Assembly (NCBI GenBank): GCA_003162235.1
Contig: PMMN01000021.1
Span: 33,374-42,060 of the forward strand
Direction: 5' to 3'
DNA from: Actinomycetota bacterium
Lineage (GTDB): Bacteria > Actinomycetota > Thermoleophilia > Gaiellales > Gaiellaceae
Length of the DNA stretch: 8,687 nucleotides
Numbering within the stretch: the stretch's first letter is position 1; the number at the start of each line of letters is the position of its first letter. Of the stretch, positions 1-7,472 are shown one piece after another. A program made the position numbers and the translations under genes. Under the pieces are notes generated by a model. That model did not search any database. It was not told where the DNA came from and saw only the letters and a program-made list of their open reading frames with translations.

Positions 1-627
1 TCGTTGGCCGCGCTTGCGGCGGTGCTCCTCGTGCTGGTGCTGCGAGCTTCCTGGCGGCGGGCCCGCCTCTATCTGATCGGGATCGCCGTCTCCTCGCTCG
101 GCCTGTTCCTGATCTGGCCGCTCACAGCGCACCGCGGCAGTCATCCGCTGTGGAACGGACCGATCGTGCCTGTGCTCGGCTCGATCGACGTGACCTACGA
201 GGAGCTGTCGGCCGGCGCCATGCAGGCGCTTCGCCTCGCGATCGTCGCGCTCGCCTTCGCGGTCTGGGCGCTCCGGCTCGATCACGACCGGCTCGTGCGC
301 GAGGTGCGACTGGCACGACGCTCCGTCTTGACGGTGGCGCTGGCGACGCGGCTGATTCCGACCCTCGAGCGTGACGCCGCCGGTTTCGTCGAGGCTCTGC
401 GCGGCCGCGGTGTTCCGGTGCAAGGGCTGCGCGGACGGTCGCGCCTGCTGGCGCCGCTGGTGGCGAGCTCGCTCGAGCGCGGGCTGACTCTGGCCGAGTC
501 GATGGAGGCACGCGGCTACGGCCGCCGAGGTCGCCCGCCGCGCTCGCATGTGCGCTTCAGCTGGCGCGAGCGGCTGTCGCTCGCCTTTTCTCTCCTACTC
601 ACGATCTCCTCGCTCCTATGGCTGTAG
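1..627 (+). CDS. ecfT: ECF transporter transmembrane (T) component EcfT, 5'-truncated by window edge
   Basis: This is the membrane scaffold of an energy-coupling-factor importer; it couples ATP hydrolysis by the EcfA ATPases to movement of the S component. The reading frame is open from base 1 with no start in a suitable place, so the N-terminus lies outside the window; 208 codons are visible and the family is usually about 250 residues, so perhaps 40-60 residues are missing. Visible are hydrophobic helices near the start (LAALAAVLLVLVL; IGIAVSSLGLFLIW), then the cytoplasmic coupling region with the two family-typical x-R-G motifs, ALRGRGV (about base 390-410) and MEARGYG (about 502-522), and a last hydrophobic helix FSLLLTISSLLWL. 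The x-R-G helices are known to dock into the ATPase grooves. The gene overlaps the following ATPase gene by 10 bases, which supports an operon and translational coupling. The family call is firm; the substrate is not shown by this protein. Confidence 0.9.
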   Translation, partial: SLAALAAVLLVLVLRASWRRARLYLIGIAVSSLGLFLIWPLTAHRGSHPLWNGPIVPVLGSIDVTYEELSAGAMQALRLAIVALAFAVWALRLDHDRLVREVRLARRSVLTVALATRLIPTLERDAAGFVEALRGRGVPVQGLRGRSRLLAPLVASSLERGLTLAESMEARGYGRRGRPPRSHVRFSWRERLSLAFSLLLTISSLLWL

Positions 628-1985
628 CGCGCATCGAGAACCTCTCCTTCTCGTATCCCGAAGCCGCCACGGCTGCGCTCAGAGAGGTTTCGCTCGAGCT
701 GGAGCGGGGCGAGGTCGTGCTCGTGCTAGGGCGCTCGGGCTCGGGGAAATCGACGCTTCTGCGCGCGCTCTCCGGGCTGGTTCCGCATTTTCACGGCGGC
801 CGCTTCTCGGGCTCGGTCAGCGTGGCCGGGCGCGATACGCGCGAGACCCCGCCGGCGGCGCTCGCGGGTTGCGTCGCGACTCTGTTCCAGGATCCCGAGG
901 ATCAGATCATCTTCGACTCGGTCGCGAACGAGGTCGCCTTCGGACCGGAGAACCTTGGTGCGAGTGCCGAGCAGGCGCATGGGCGGGCGCGGGAGGCACT
1001 GGCGGCGGTCGGCGCCGAGCACCTGCTCGGCCGGGCGACACGTGAGCTGTCGGGAGGCGAGCTGCAGAGGGTCTGCCTGGCTTCGGCGCTGGCGCTGGAG
1101 CCCGAGCTGCTCGTGCTGGACGAGCCGACCTCCCAGCTCGATCCGGGCGGCGCCGAGGCGTTCCTTGCTCTGATCGAGAGACTGGCGCGCGAGCGTGGGG
1201 CGACGGTGGTCCTGAGCGAGCAGCGCCCGACGCTTCCGCTCGCGATCTGCGAGCGAGTTCTCTTCCTGCGAGACGGGCGGCTCGTGCTCGACGCGCCGCG
1301 TGAGCAGGCGCTCGAGTGGCTGGAGGTGGAAGAGCCCGGGTTTCTCCAGGCGCCTGGGCCGGTGCGCGAACACACGGGTGGCGCCGGCGAGGTCGTCTGC
1401 TCGCTTCACTCGCTCACCTATGCCTATCGCCCCGGCGAGCCTGTACTCGAGGACGCCTCGCTCGAGATCCGCCGCGGCGAGATCGTCGGGCTTGCCGGTC
1501 CGAACGGCTGCGGCAAGACCACGCTCGCCAAGCTGGCCTGCGGACTCCTCGACCTTCAGGAGGGAAGGGTCGAGCTGCACGGGCGCGCCGGGTACCTCTC
1601 CCAGGATCCCGGTCGCTACGTCGTCTGCGAGCGAGCGGAGGACGAGGTGGCGCTCGGTATTGACGGCGACCTGCCTGCGGCGCGCCGCTGGCTCGGCGAG
1701 CTGGGGCTCGCAGGTCGCGAGCGGCGGCACCCGCGCGATCTCTCCAGTGGCGAGCGCGAGCGCCTCGGGTTGGCCGCCGTGCTCGCAATCGAGCCCGACC
1801 TGCTCGTCCTCGACGAGCCCACTCGCGGAGTCGATCCCGAGCGCAAACGCGAGCTCGCGGAGCTGCTTCGCGCTCACGTCCCGGAGCGCGCGACTCTTCT
1901 CGTCACCCACGACACCGGCTTTGCCGCCGCGGTCTGCGACCGCGTCCTCACTCTTCCGGGCGCAAGGGAATTCAGTGGTGTCTGA
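618..1985 (+). CDS. ecfA: ECF transporter ATPase, two fused ATP-binding domains (EcfA-EcfA')
   Basis: A 455-residue protein with two ABC ATPase domains in tandem that powers the ECF importer. Domain 1 (about 1-230) shows Walker A GRSGSGKS at 38-45, Q-loop Q91 in FQDPEDQ, signature LSGGE at 144-148, and Walker B LLVLDEP at 164-170 with catalytic E169. The switch (H-loop) position reads SEQR (200-203), with Gln202 where His is expected. Domain 2 (about 255-450) shows Walker A GPNGCGKTT at 294-302, Q329, signature LSSGE at 375-379, Walker B LLVLDEP at 395-401, and a normal switch THD with H431. Domain 2 is compact: 35 residues separate Walker A from the Q-loop, against 53 in domain 1. Fused pairs replace the separate EcfA1/EcfA2 heterodimer in many actinobacteria. 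The ATG at 618 lies inside the end of ecfT and has no purine-rich ribosome site in front of it (only pyrimidine-rich cctactcacgatctcctc), so translation probably depends on termination of ecfT. The next gene overlaps its 3' end. Confidence 0.93.
   Translation: MAVARIENLSFSYPEAATAALREVSLELERGEVVLVLGRSGSGKSTLLRALSGLVPHFHGGRFSGSVSVAGRDTRETPPAALAGCVATLFQDPEDQIIFDSVANEVAFGPENLGASAEQAHGRAREALAAVGAEHLLGRATRELSGGELQRVCLASALALEPELLVLDEPTSQLDPGGAEAFLALIERLARERGATVVLSEQRPTLPLAICERVLFLRDGRLVLDAPREQALEWLEVEEPGFLQAPGPVREHTGGAGEVVCSLHSLTYAYRPGEPVLEDASLEIRRGEIVGLAGPNGCGKTTLAKLACGLLDLQEGRVELHGRAGYLSQDPGRYVVCERAEDEVALGIDGDLPAARRWLGELGLAGRERRHPRDLSSGERERLGLAAVLAIEPDLLVLDEPTRGVDPERKRELAELLRAHVPERATLLVTHDTGFAAAVCDRVLTLPGAREFSGV
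1964..1969 (+). promoter_or_regulatory. Ribosome binding site for the ECF S component
   Basis: The hexamer AAGGGA lies inside the end of the ATPase gene. It is 8 bases before GTG 1978 and 5 before the adjacent GTG 1975, so it favours a start at 1978. It also rules out the much longer upstream open frame as the real N-terminus. Confidence 0.65.
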
Positions 1986-2727
1986 GCGACTGGGCTACGC
2001 GCTCGCGGCTCTCGTCGCCGTCTTGGCGCTTGCGTTCGGCTTCGCCGCCGGGCAGTGGGTGGTCGCGGCAATCGTGCTCGGGGTCGCGCTCGCGCTCGCG
2101 CTCGGCGTCTTCGTGGAGTCGGGACCCGACTCGGCCAAGGAGGTGGCTCTGATCGCCACCCTGACGGGGATCGCGGTGGCGGGGCGCCTGCTCGTCCATC
2201 CCTTCCCTGGCGTGCAGCCGATGACGGTCATCGTCATCGCCGCCGGCGCCGCCTTCGGCCTCAGGATCGGCATCTCGGTTGGAGCTCTGGCGGCGCTCGT
2301 CTCCAACTTCTTCCTCATCCAGGGGCCCTGGACGCCCTGGCAGATGGCGCTCTGGGCTCTCTGCGGCGCGATTGGAGCTATTGGCTCTTCTCTCGCCCGC
2401 CGCCGCCTCTCCTTCGCGCTCATGTGCGGCCTACTTGCCTACGGCTTCTCGACCGCGATGGACGTGAGCGATTGGTGGTACCGCTACGCCCACAGCTGGG
2501 CCGGGCTGGCAATCGCGGTCACAACCGGCTTTCCCTTCACACTGGCGCACGCGCTCGGGTCTTTTGCGATCGCCTTCGTCGTCGGCCCTGAGCTCTGCCG
2601 GATGCTCGCCCGCTTCTCGCTGCGCCTGCACACCGAGGTAGTCTGGGCCGAGACGTCCAGCCCTGCTTTGGTGCATGAACAGGCCGCCGCCGACGAAGAA
2701 GTTCTGGCCGGCCAGGTAGCGATCTGA
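1978..2727 (+). CDS. ECF transporter substrate-binding membrane (S) component
   Basis: A 249-residue membrane protein that should bind the vitamin-like substrate and work with the T component and ATPase encoded just upstream. GTG 1978 is preferred by its Shine-Dalgarno spacing; GTG 1975 would add one residue. The gene overlaps the ATPase gene by 8 bases. Hydrophobic segments are visible at about 7-25, 27-46, 56-72, 81-105, 121-138, 145-160 and 174-203. Family-type motifs are HPFPGVQP (74-81), the small-residue helix IGISVGALAALVSNFF (97-112) and QGPWTPWQM (115-123), which resemble the PF12822-type S components of actinobacteria. Residues 204-223 (GPELCRMLARF onward) look like the normal basic end of the family. 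The last 18 residues or so (232-249) are encoded opposite an SDR gene remnant and are probably an acquired tail. The substrate cannot be read from the sequence. Related S components have been linked to cobalamin or its precursors, which is only a hypothesis here. Confidence 0.85.
   Translation: MSERLGYALAALVAVLALAFGFAAGQWVVAAIVLGVALALALGVFVESGPDSAKEVALIATLTGIAVAGRLLVHPFPGVQPMTVIVIAAGAAFGLRIGISVGALAALVSNFFLIQGPWTPWQMALWALCGAIGAIGSSLARRRLSFALMCGLLAYGFSTAMDVSDWWYRYAHSWAGLAIAVTTGFPFTLAHALGSFAIAFVVGPELCRMLARFSLRLHTEVVWAETSSPALVHEQAAADEEVLAGQVAI
2086..2103 (+). repeat. Three tandem copies of GCGCTC within the S-component gene
   Basis: Three exact hexamer units encode Ala-Leu-Ala-Leu-Ala-Leu in a hydrophobic helix (residues 37-42). 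The unit length is a multiple of three, so copy-number changes would lengthen or shorten the helix without a frameshift. It is probably a by-product of codon bias in an Ala/Leu-rich helix. Confidence 0.8.
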
Positions 2728-2898
2728 GCCGACCAGGACGGCGATCATCTCCGCTCCGTCCTCGGGCTTTCCCAACCGTCTCAAGGGGATATCGCGTTCT
2801 AGCCGGGTGAGGTTGGTCGCGTGACGCGTAGGTGCACCAACCTCCTCCCCGCTGCGATCGTACCCCGTATCCCGCAACAGATGTGAGCCCGGATCGTG
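2671..2898 (-). pseudogene. Remnant of a short-chain dehydrogenase/reductase (SDR), C-terminal fragment only
   Basis: Read on the minus strand, this stretch gives about 75 codons that match the C-terminal end of the classical SDR fold. In order: LLRDTGYDRSGEEV, then LERDIPLRRLGKPEDGAEM (about 2808-2752), then SDRYLAGQNFFVGGGLFMH (about 2727-2671). The pattern I-P-L-x-R-L-G-x-P-E-D followed by G-Q-x-x-F-V-x-G-G is a hallmark of SDR C-termini. Missing are the whole Rossmann N-terminal half (no TGxxxGIG), the Ser/Tyr-x-x-x-Lys catalytic centre, and the stop codon; after MH the frame runs on into the antisense of the S-component gene. Upstream (2899-2976) I see no SDR-like residues in any minus frame. 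It fills the gap between the ECF operon and the helicase gene. I read it as a degraded gene truncated at both ends. The true 5' edge is uncertain, and low coding constraint is inferred, not shown. Confidence 0.62.
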
Positions 2899-2976
2899 CC
2901 GAGTTCGTGCCGGCCGCGTCCGGAGCGGGACGCAGCGGACGGGCTTTGCGAAGGACATCCGCCGCGCGCCGATAGC

Positions 2977-5151
2977 ATGGGCCTCGTGCCTGTCGCACCC
3001 TCTTCCGAGAGCTATCTCGCTGAGCTCAACGATGCTCAGCGCGAGGCCGTGCTCTCGACCGAGGGGCCGCTGCTCGTGGTGGCGGGCGCCGGCTCGGGCA
3101 AGACGCGCGTACTCACCTACCGGGTCGCCCATCTGATCCGCGCTTGCGGCGTCAAGCCGCACGAGATCATCGCCATTACCTTCACCAACCGGGCCGCGGG
3201 GGAGATGCGCTCCCGGCTCGCCTCGCTGCTCGGCCCGATCGCCGAGCGAACCTGGATCATGACTTTCCACGCCGCCTGCGGGCGCATCCTGCGCTCGGAG
3301 ATTCCGCGCCTCGGCTATCAGTCCAGCTTCACGATCTACGACCAGCCCGATCAGATCCGCCTGGTCAAGCTCTGCTTGGAGGAGCTCGAGCGCGATCCCA
3401 AGCGCTTCCCCCCGCGCGGCATCCACACACAGATCTCGAATGCCAAGAACCGCCTCGTCGGCCCAGAGGAGTATCACGCCCGCGTCTCCTCCTTCTACGA
3501 CCAGACTGTCGCGGAGGTCTACGAGCTTTACCAGCGCCGTCTCTACGCCGCCAACGCGCTCGACTTCGACGATCTGCTCTTCCTGACCGTGCAGGTGCTC
3601 GAGCGCTTTCCCGAAGCGCTCGAGCGCTGGCAGAAGGCCTTTCGCTACGTGCTCGTGGACGAGTACCAGGACACCAATCACGCCCAGTACCGACTCCTAC
3701 AGCTGCTTGCGGGCAAGCACAAGAACGTGTTCGCGGTCGGTGATCCCGACCAGTCGATCTACGCCTTCCGCGGCGCCGACATCCGCAACATCCTCGAGTT
3801 CGAGCGCGACTTCGGCGAGGCCAGGCAGATCGCCCTCGAGCAGAATTACCGCTCGACCATGTCCATTCTCGAGGCGGCGAACGGCGTCATCCTCCAGAAC
3901 CGCGAGCGCAAGGAGAAGAGGCTATGGTCGGAGCTGGGGGAGGGCGAGCCGCTGCAGGTGATCGAGGTCGAGGACGAGCACGCCGAGGCGCGCTACGTCG
4001 CCGCCTCGATCGCCGCGCTCGTGGACGAGGGCTACTCCGGCTCCGAGATTGCCATCTTCTACCGCACCAACGCGCAATCGCGCGTGCTCGAGGACGTGCT
4101 CGTGCGCCAGGAGATCGGCTATCGCGTGATCGGCGGTCCGCGCTTCTACGAGCGCGCCGAGATCAAGGATCTGGTCGCCTATCTGCAGGTGATCGACAAC
4201 CCGCTCGACGCGGTCTCGCTGCTTCGAATCGCCAACCGGCCCCGGCGCGGGCTCGGACAGACCACGCTGGCCCGGTTGCAGGCGTTCGCCGACGCGCAAG
4301 AGGTCTCGTTCTGGCAGGCGCTTGGACGCGCCGAGGAGGCGGGGATCTCGGGCGCGTCCCTACGCGCGGCCGAAGGCTTTCACATCCTGATCCAGTCGCT
4401 GCAGTCGGCGGCCCAGGAGCTGGAGCTGCCGGAGCTGCTCGAAGCGGTGCTGGAGCGGAGCGGCTACATGGAGTCGTTCCAGGCCGAGCGCACGGTCGAG
4501 GCAGCCGGCAGGATCGAGAACCTGGAGGAGCTGGTCGGCGTGGCGCGCGAGTTCACCGCCCGGGACGACCGCCCCGACCTGGCCGAGTTCCTGCAGGAGA
4601 TCTCGCTCTTCTCCGATTCCGACGCTCTTGCGGAAGAGCGCAGCGACGTCACCCTGATGACGCTTCACAACGCCAAGGGACTGGAGTACCGGTCTGTCTT
4701 CATCATCGGCATGGAGGAGGGGATCTTCCCTCACTCCCGCTCGATCGAGGAGCAGGGGATCGAGGAGGAGCGGCGGCTCTGCTACGTCGGCATGACCCGG
4801 GCGATGGAACGGCTAACGCTAACGCACGCCGCCTCTCGCTCGCTGTACGGCCGGCACGACTACAACCTCCCGTCGCGCTTCCTCGACGAGCTGCCCGAGC
4901 GCTGGATCAAACGCGAACGGCTGCGTGCCTCTTCTTGGTCGGGGCACAAGCCGCCGGAAGGCAGCGCCGTCACCCCGCGCACCGACCTTCCCGAGCTGGC
5001 GACCGGCGACTCGGTTCGCCACTCGACCCTCGGCGAGGGAGTGATCACTCGCATCGAGCTAGGCGGCGTTGTCACCGTCCGCTTCGCCGGCGAAAGTAAT
5101 GAGCGCCGGTTGATGCTCGAGTACGCGCCGCTGGAGAAGCTCGCGCGCTAA
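2977..5151 (+). CDS. pcrA: ATP-dependent 3'-5' DNA helicase PcrA/UvrD, superfamily 1A
   Basis: A 724-residue helicase that unwinds DNA in repair and in clearing replication-transcription conflicts; complete and of normal family length. With the ATG at 2977 all SF1A motifs are present in order: Q motif LNDAQREAV (17-25), Walker A AGAGSGKT (36-43), motif Ia ITFTNRAAGEM (67-77), motif II VLVDEYQDTN (225-234), motif III VGDPDQSIYAFRGAD (254-268), motif IV QNYRST (289-294), motif V VTLMTLHNAKGLEY (558-571) with GMEEGIFPH, and motif VI EERRLCYVGMTRAMERL (597-613). The end, GDSVRHSTLGEGVITRIEL (677-695) to the C-terminus, is the PcrA/UvrD Tudor-like module known in relatives to contact RNA polymerase. 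An ATG 81 bases upstream (2896) is in frame, but its added residues (PSSCRPRPERD...) resemble no helicase and lie over the SDR remnant. No good Shine-Dalgarno precedes 2977; GTG 2986 is another possible start. The gene appears to stand alone. Confidence 0.95.
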   Translation: MGLVPVAPSSESYLAELNDAQREAVLSTEGPLLVVAGAGSGKTRVLTYRVAHLIRACGVKPHEIIAITFTNRAAGEMRSRLASLLGPIAERTWIMTFHAACGRILRSEIPRLGYQSSFTIYDQPDQIRLVKLCLEELERDPKRFPPRGIHTQISNAKNRLVGPEEYHARVSSFYDQTVAEVYELYQRRLYAANALDFDDLLFLTVQVLERFPEALERWQKAFRYVLVDEYQDTNHAQYRLLQLLAGKHKNVFAVGDPDQSIYAFRGADIRNILEFERDFGEARQIALEQNYRSTMSILEAANGVILQNRERKEKRLWSELGEGEPLQVIEVEDEHAEARYVAASIAALVDEGYSGSEIAIFYRTNAQSRVLEDVLVRQEIGYRVIGGPRFYERAEIKDLVAYLQVIDNPLDAVSLLRIANRPRRGLGQTTLARLQAFADAQEVSFWQALGRAEEAGISGASLRAAEGFHILIQSLQSAAQELELPELLEAVLERSGYMESFQAERTVEAAGRIENLEELVGVAREFTARDDRPDLAEFLQEISLFSDSDALAEERSDVTLMTLHNAKGLEYRSVFIIGMEEGIFPHSRSIEEQGIEEERRLCYVGMTRAMERLTLTHAASRSLYGRHDYNLPSRFLDELPERWIKRERLRASSWSGHKPPEGSAVTPRTDLPELATGDSVRHSTLGEGVITRIELGGVVTVRFAGESNERRLMLEYAPLEKLAR

Positions 5152-5344
5152 GGCCCTATCCCGCCAGGTCCATATGCCCGAAGCGGCCGCCCCGCGGTGC
5201 CAGTGCCCGTCCAGACCGCTTGCCGCACTACCGGTGCGTCTTCACGTCCCGTCCGGCCCCTGACATCCACGTCTCAACCCCTTCGACCACGCACCCCTAA
5301 CGGGATAGCGCCTACGCCTCGGGCCGGAACCGTTTCCGGGCCGG
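5152..5344. other. Convergent intergenic gap with weak inverted repeats, no recognised gene
   Basis: This 193-base gap separates two converging genes. No tRNA, known structured RNA or convincing ORF was seen. An exact 8-base inverted repeat, CTATCCCG (5156-5163) and CGGGATAG (5301-5308), brackets most of the gap, and a 7-base one, GGTGCGT (5233-5239) and ACGCACC (5289-5295), nests inside it. The left arm of the inner pair can also pair with CGCAC at 5224-5228. Repeats of this size are expected near chance level in a GC-rich stretch of this length, so a structured RNA or terminator role is only possible. Neither strand shows a U-tract that would mark an intrinsic terminator. Confidence 0.5.
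5321..5344 (-). terminator. Possible hairpin directly after the sugar-transport ATPase gene
   Basis: Immediately downstream (on the minus strand) of the TAA stop of the ATPase gene lies a 6-base stem, CCGGAA (5324-5329) with TTCCGG (5334-5339) and a 4-base loop, flanked by two copies of GGGCCGG (5321-5327 and 5338-5344). Its position fits the end of the transport operon. It lacks a following U-run, so it could at most act as a U-less terminator or 3' stabilising hairpin. Confidence 0.25.
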
Positions 5345-6580
<1,236 letters not shown>

Positions 6581-6584
6581 GCGA

Positions 6585-7472
6585 TCAGCCTTTCAGTGCC
6601 CCGGCCATCAGCCCACGCATGAAGTAGCGGCCGAGGAGGATGTAGACGACAAGGGTCGGGAGGGATGCGAGTAGCGCCGCCGACATTTGCAGGTCGTACG
6701 CCGACACTAACGAGCCGGTCGTGTTGTTGAGAGCCACCGTCACCGGGTATTGCGACGGGTCGGTGATGATGAAGACGGCGAAGAGGAAGTCGTTCCAGAT
6801 CGAGGTGAACTGCCAGATCATCGTCACCACGAACGCCGGTACCGAGATCGGCAAGACGACCGACCAGAGCGTTCTCAACATCCCCGCTCCATCCATGCGG
6901 GAGGACTCCATCAAGTCCTCCGGGATCGTGGCGTAATAGTTACGGAAGATCAGCGTCGTGATCGGGATGCCGTAGATGATGTGCGCGAGGGCGAGCCGTG
7001 GTAACTGTGCCGGAAATTGGAGTTTCGCGAGCAACTCGGTGAGCGGGATCATCACCGCCTGGTAGGGGATGAACATCCCGAACAAGAAGAAGGTAAAGAC
7101 GATGTTCGCTCCCGGAAAGCGCCACTTCGACAGCGCGAATCCGTTCAAACAGCCGAGCACGGTCGAGAGAATCGTCGCGGGAATCGCCAGCTCGAGGCTG
7201 TTCATCATATTGGGAGAGAGCTGGTCCCAGGCCTGGCGCCAGGCGCTGGTCGTCCACAGGTGCGGCAACGCCCAGGCATGAGCCGGATCGGTCTCGGCGA
7301 CGCCCTTGAAGCCCGTAACGATGAGGATGTAGACGGGCATCAGGATGATCACCGCGAAGATCAGGAGCGCCGTGTATTTGATTGCGGGAGCGCGTGCCTT
7401 CTTGACTCGCCTCCAGCCCGGCCTGGACCTAGCGGGAACCGAAGCCGGAAGAGTTGTGGGAGTCGCGGTCAC
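6585..7472 (-). CDS. Sugar ABC transporter permease, MalG/GtsC type (CUT1)
   Basis: A 295-residue inner-membrane permease, the second of the pair that forms the sugar channel. The start is taken as GTG 7472, which overlaps the TGA of the upstream permease (GTGA, 4 bases) and has GGAG 8 bases before it. An ATG at 7628 is in frame but would add 52 basic, non-membrane residues read over the upstream gene. Features: cytoplasmic basic N-tail (11-31), first helix about 33-54, NSLELAIPATILSTVLGCLNGFALSKWRF (91-119; first 14 here are the usual permease entry motif), FGMFIPYQ (131-138), YGIPITTLIFRNYY (167-180), the ATPase-docking EAA loop at 189-208 reading ESSRMDGAG to LP, then IWNDFLFAV and the end GRYFMRGLMAGALKG. 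The motifs GFALSKWRFPG, YGIPITTLIFRNYY and PVTVALNN resemble the glucose/mannose GtsC branch, so hexose import is likely but unproven. Confidence 0.92.
   Translation of the reverse strand: MTATPTTLPASVPARSRPGWRRVKKARAPAIKYTALLIFAVIILMPVYILIVTGFKGVAETDPAHAWALPHLWTTSAWRQAWDQLSPNMMNSLELAIPATILSTVLGCLNGFALSKWRFPGANIVFTFFLFGMFIPYQAVMIPLTELLAKLQFPAQLPRLALAHIIYGIPITTLIFRNYYATIPEDLMESSRMDGAGMLRTLWSVVLPISVPAFVVTMIWQFTSIWNDFLFAVFIITDPSQYPVTVALNNTTGSLVSAYDLQMSAALLASLPTLVVYILLGRYFMRGLMAGALKG
6589..6594 (-). promoter_or_regulatory. Ribosome binding site for the MalK-type ATPase gene
   Basis: On the minus strand GAAAGG ends 8 bases before the GTG at 6580. It is built from the last sense codons (Leu-Lys-Gly) of the preceding permease, which supports the GTG start and coupling between the two genes. 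Confidence 0.6.

Noticed and set aside
726..1910. Long minus-strand open frame of 394 codons opposite the ECF ATPase
   Set aside because: It is a GC-driven shadow of the ATPase gene on the other strand; its translation shows no domain or motif, while the plus strand has two full sets of ABC motifs.
1300..1977. Long N-terminal extension of the S-component frame
   Set aside because: The extension is Ser/Arg-rich out-of-frame reading of the ATPase gene. The Shine-Dalgarno at 1964-1969 and the onset of hydrophobic helices place the start at 1978.
2896..2976. Upstream ATG for the helicase
   Set aside because: The extra 27 residues are Pro/Arg-rich, unlike helicase N-termini, and overlap the SDR remnant.
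2431..3681. A 416-codon minus-strand open frame as a complete gene
   Set aside because: Only the part at about 2671-2898 resembles a protein family (SDR C-terminus). The rest is antisense of the S component and helicase and shows nothing recognisable.
3924..5099. A 391-codon plus-strand frame within the helicase gene
   Set aside because: Its Arg/Gly/Ala-rich translation is typical of a shifted frame of GC-rich coding DNA; the helicase motifs continue unbroken in the other frame.
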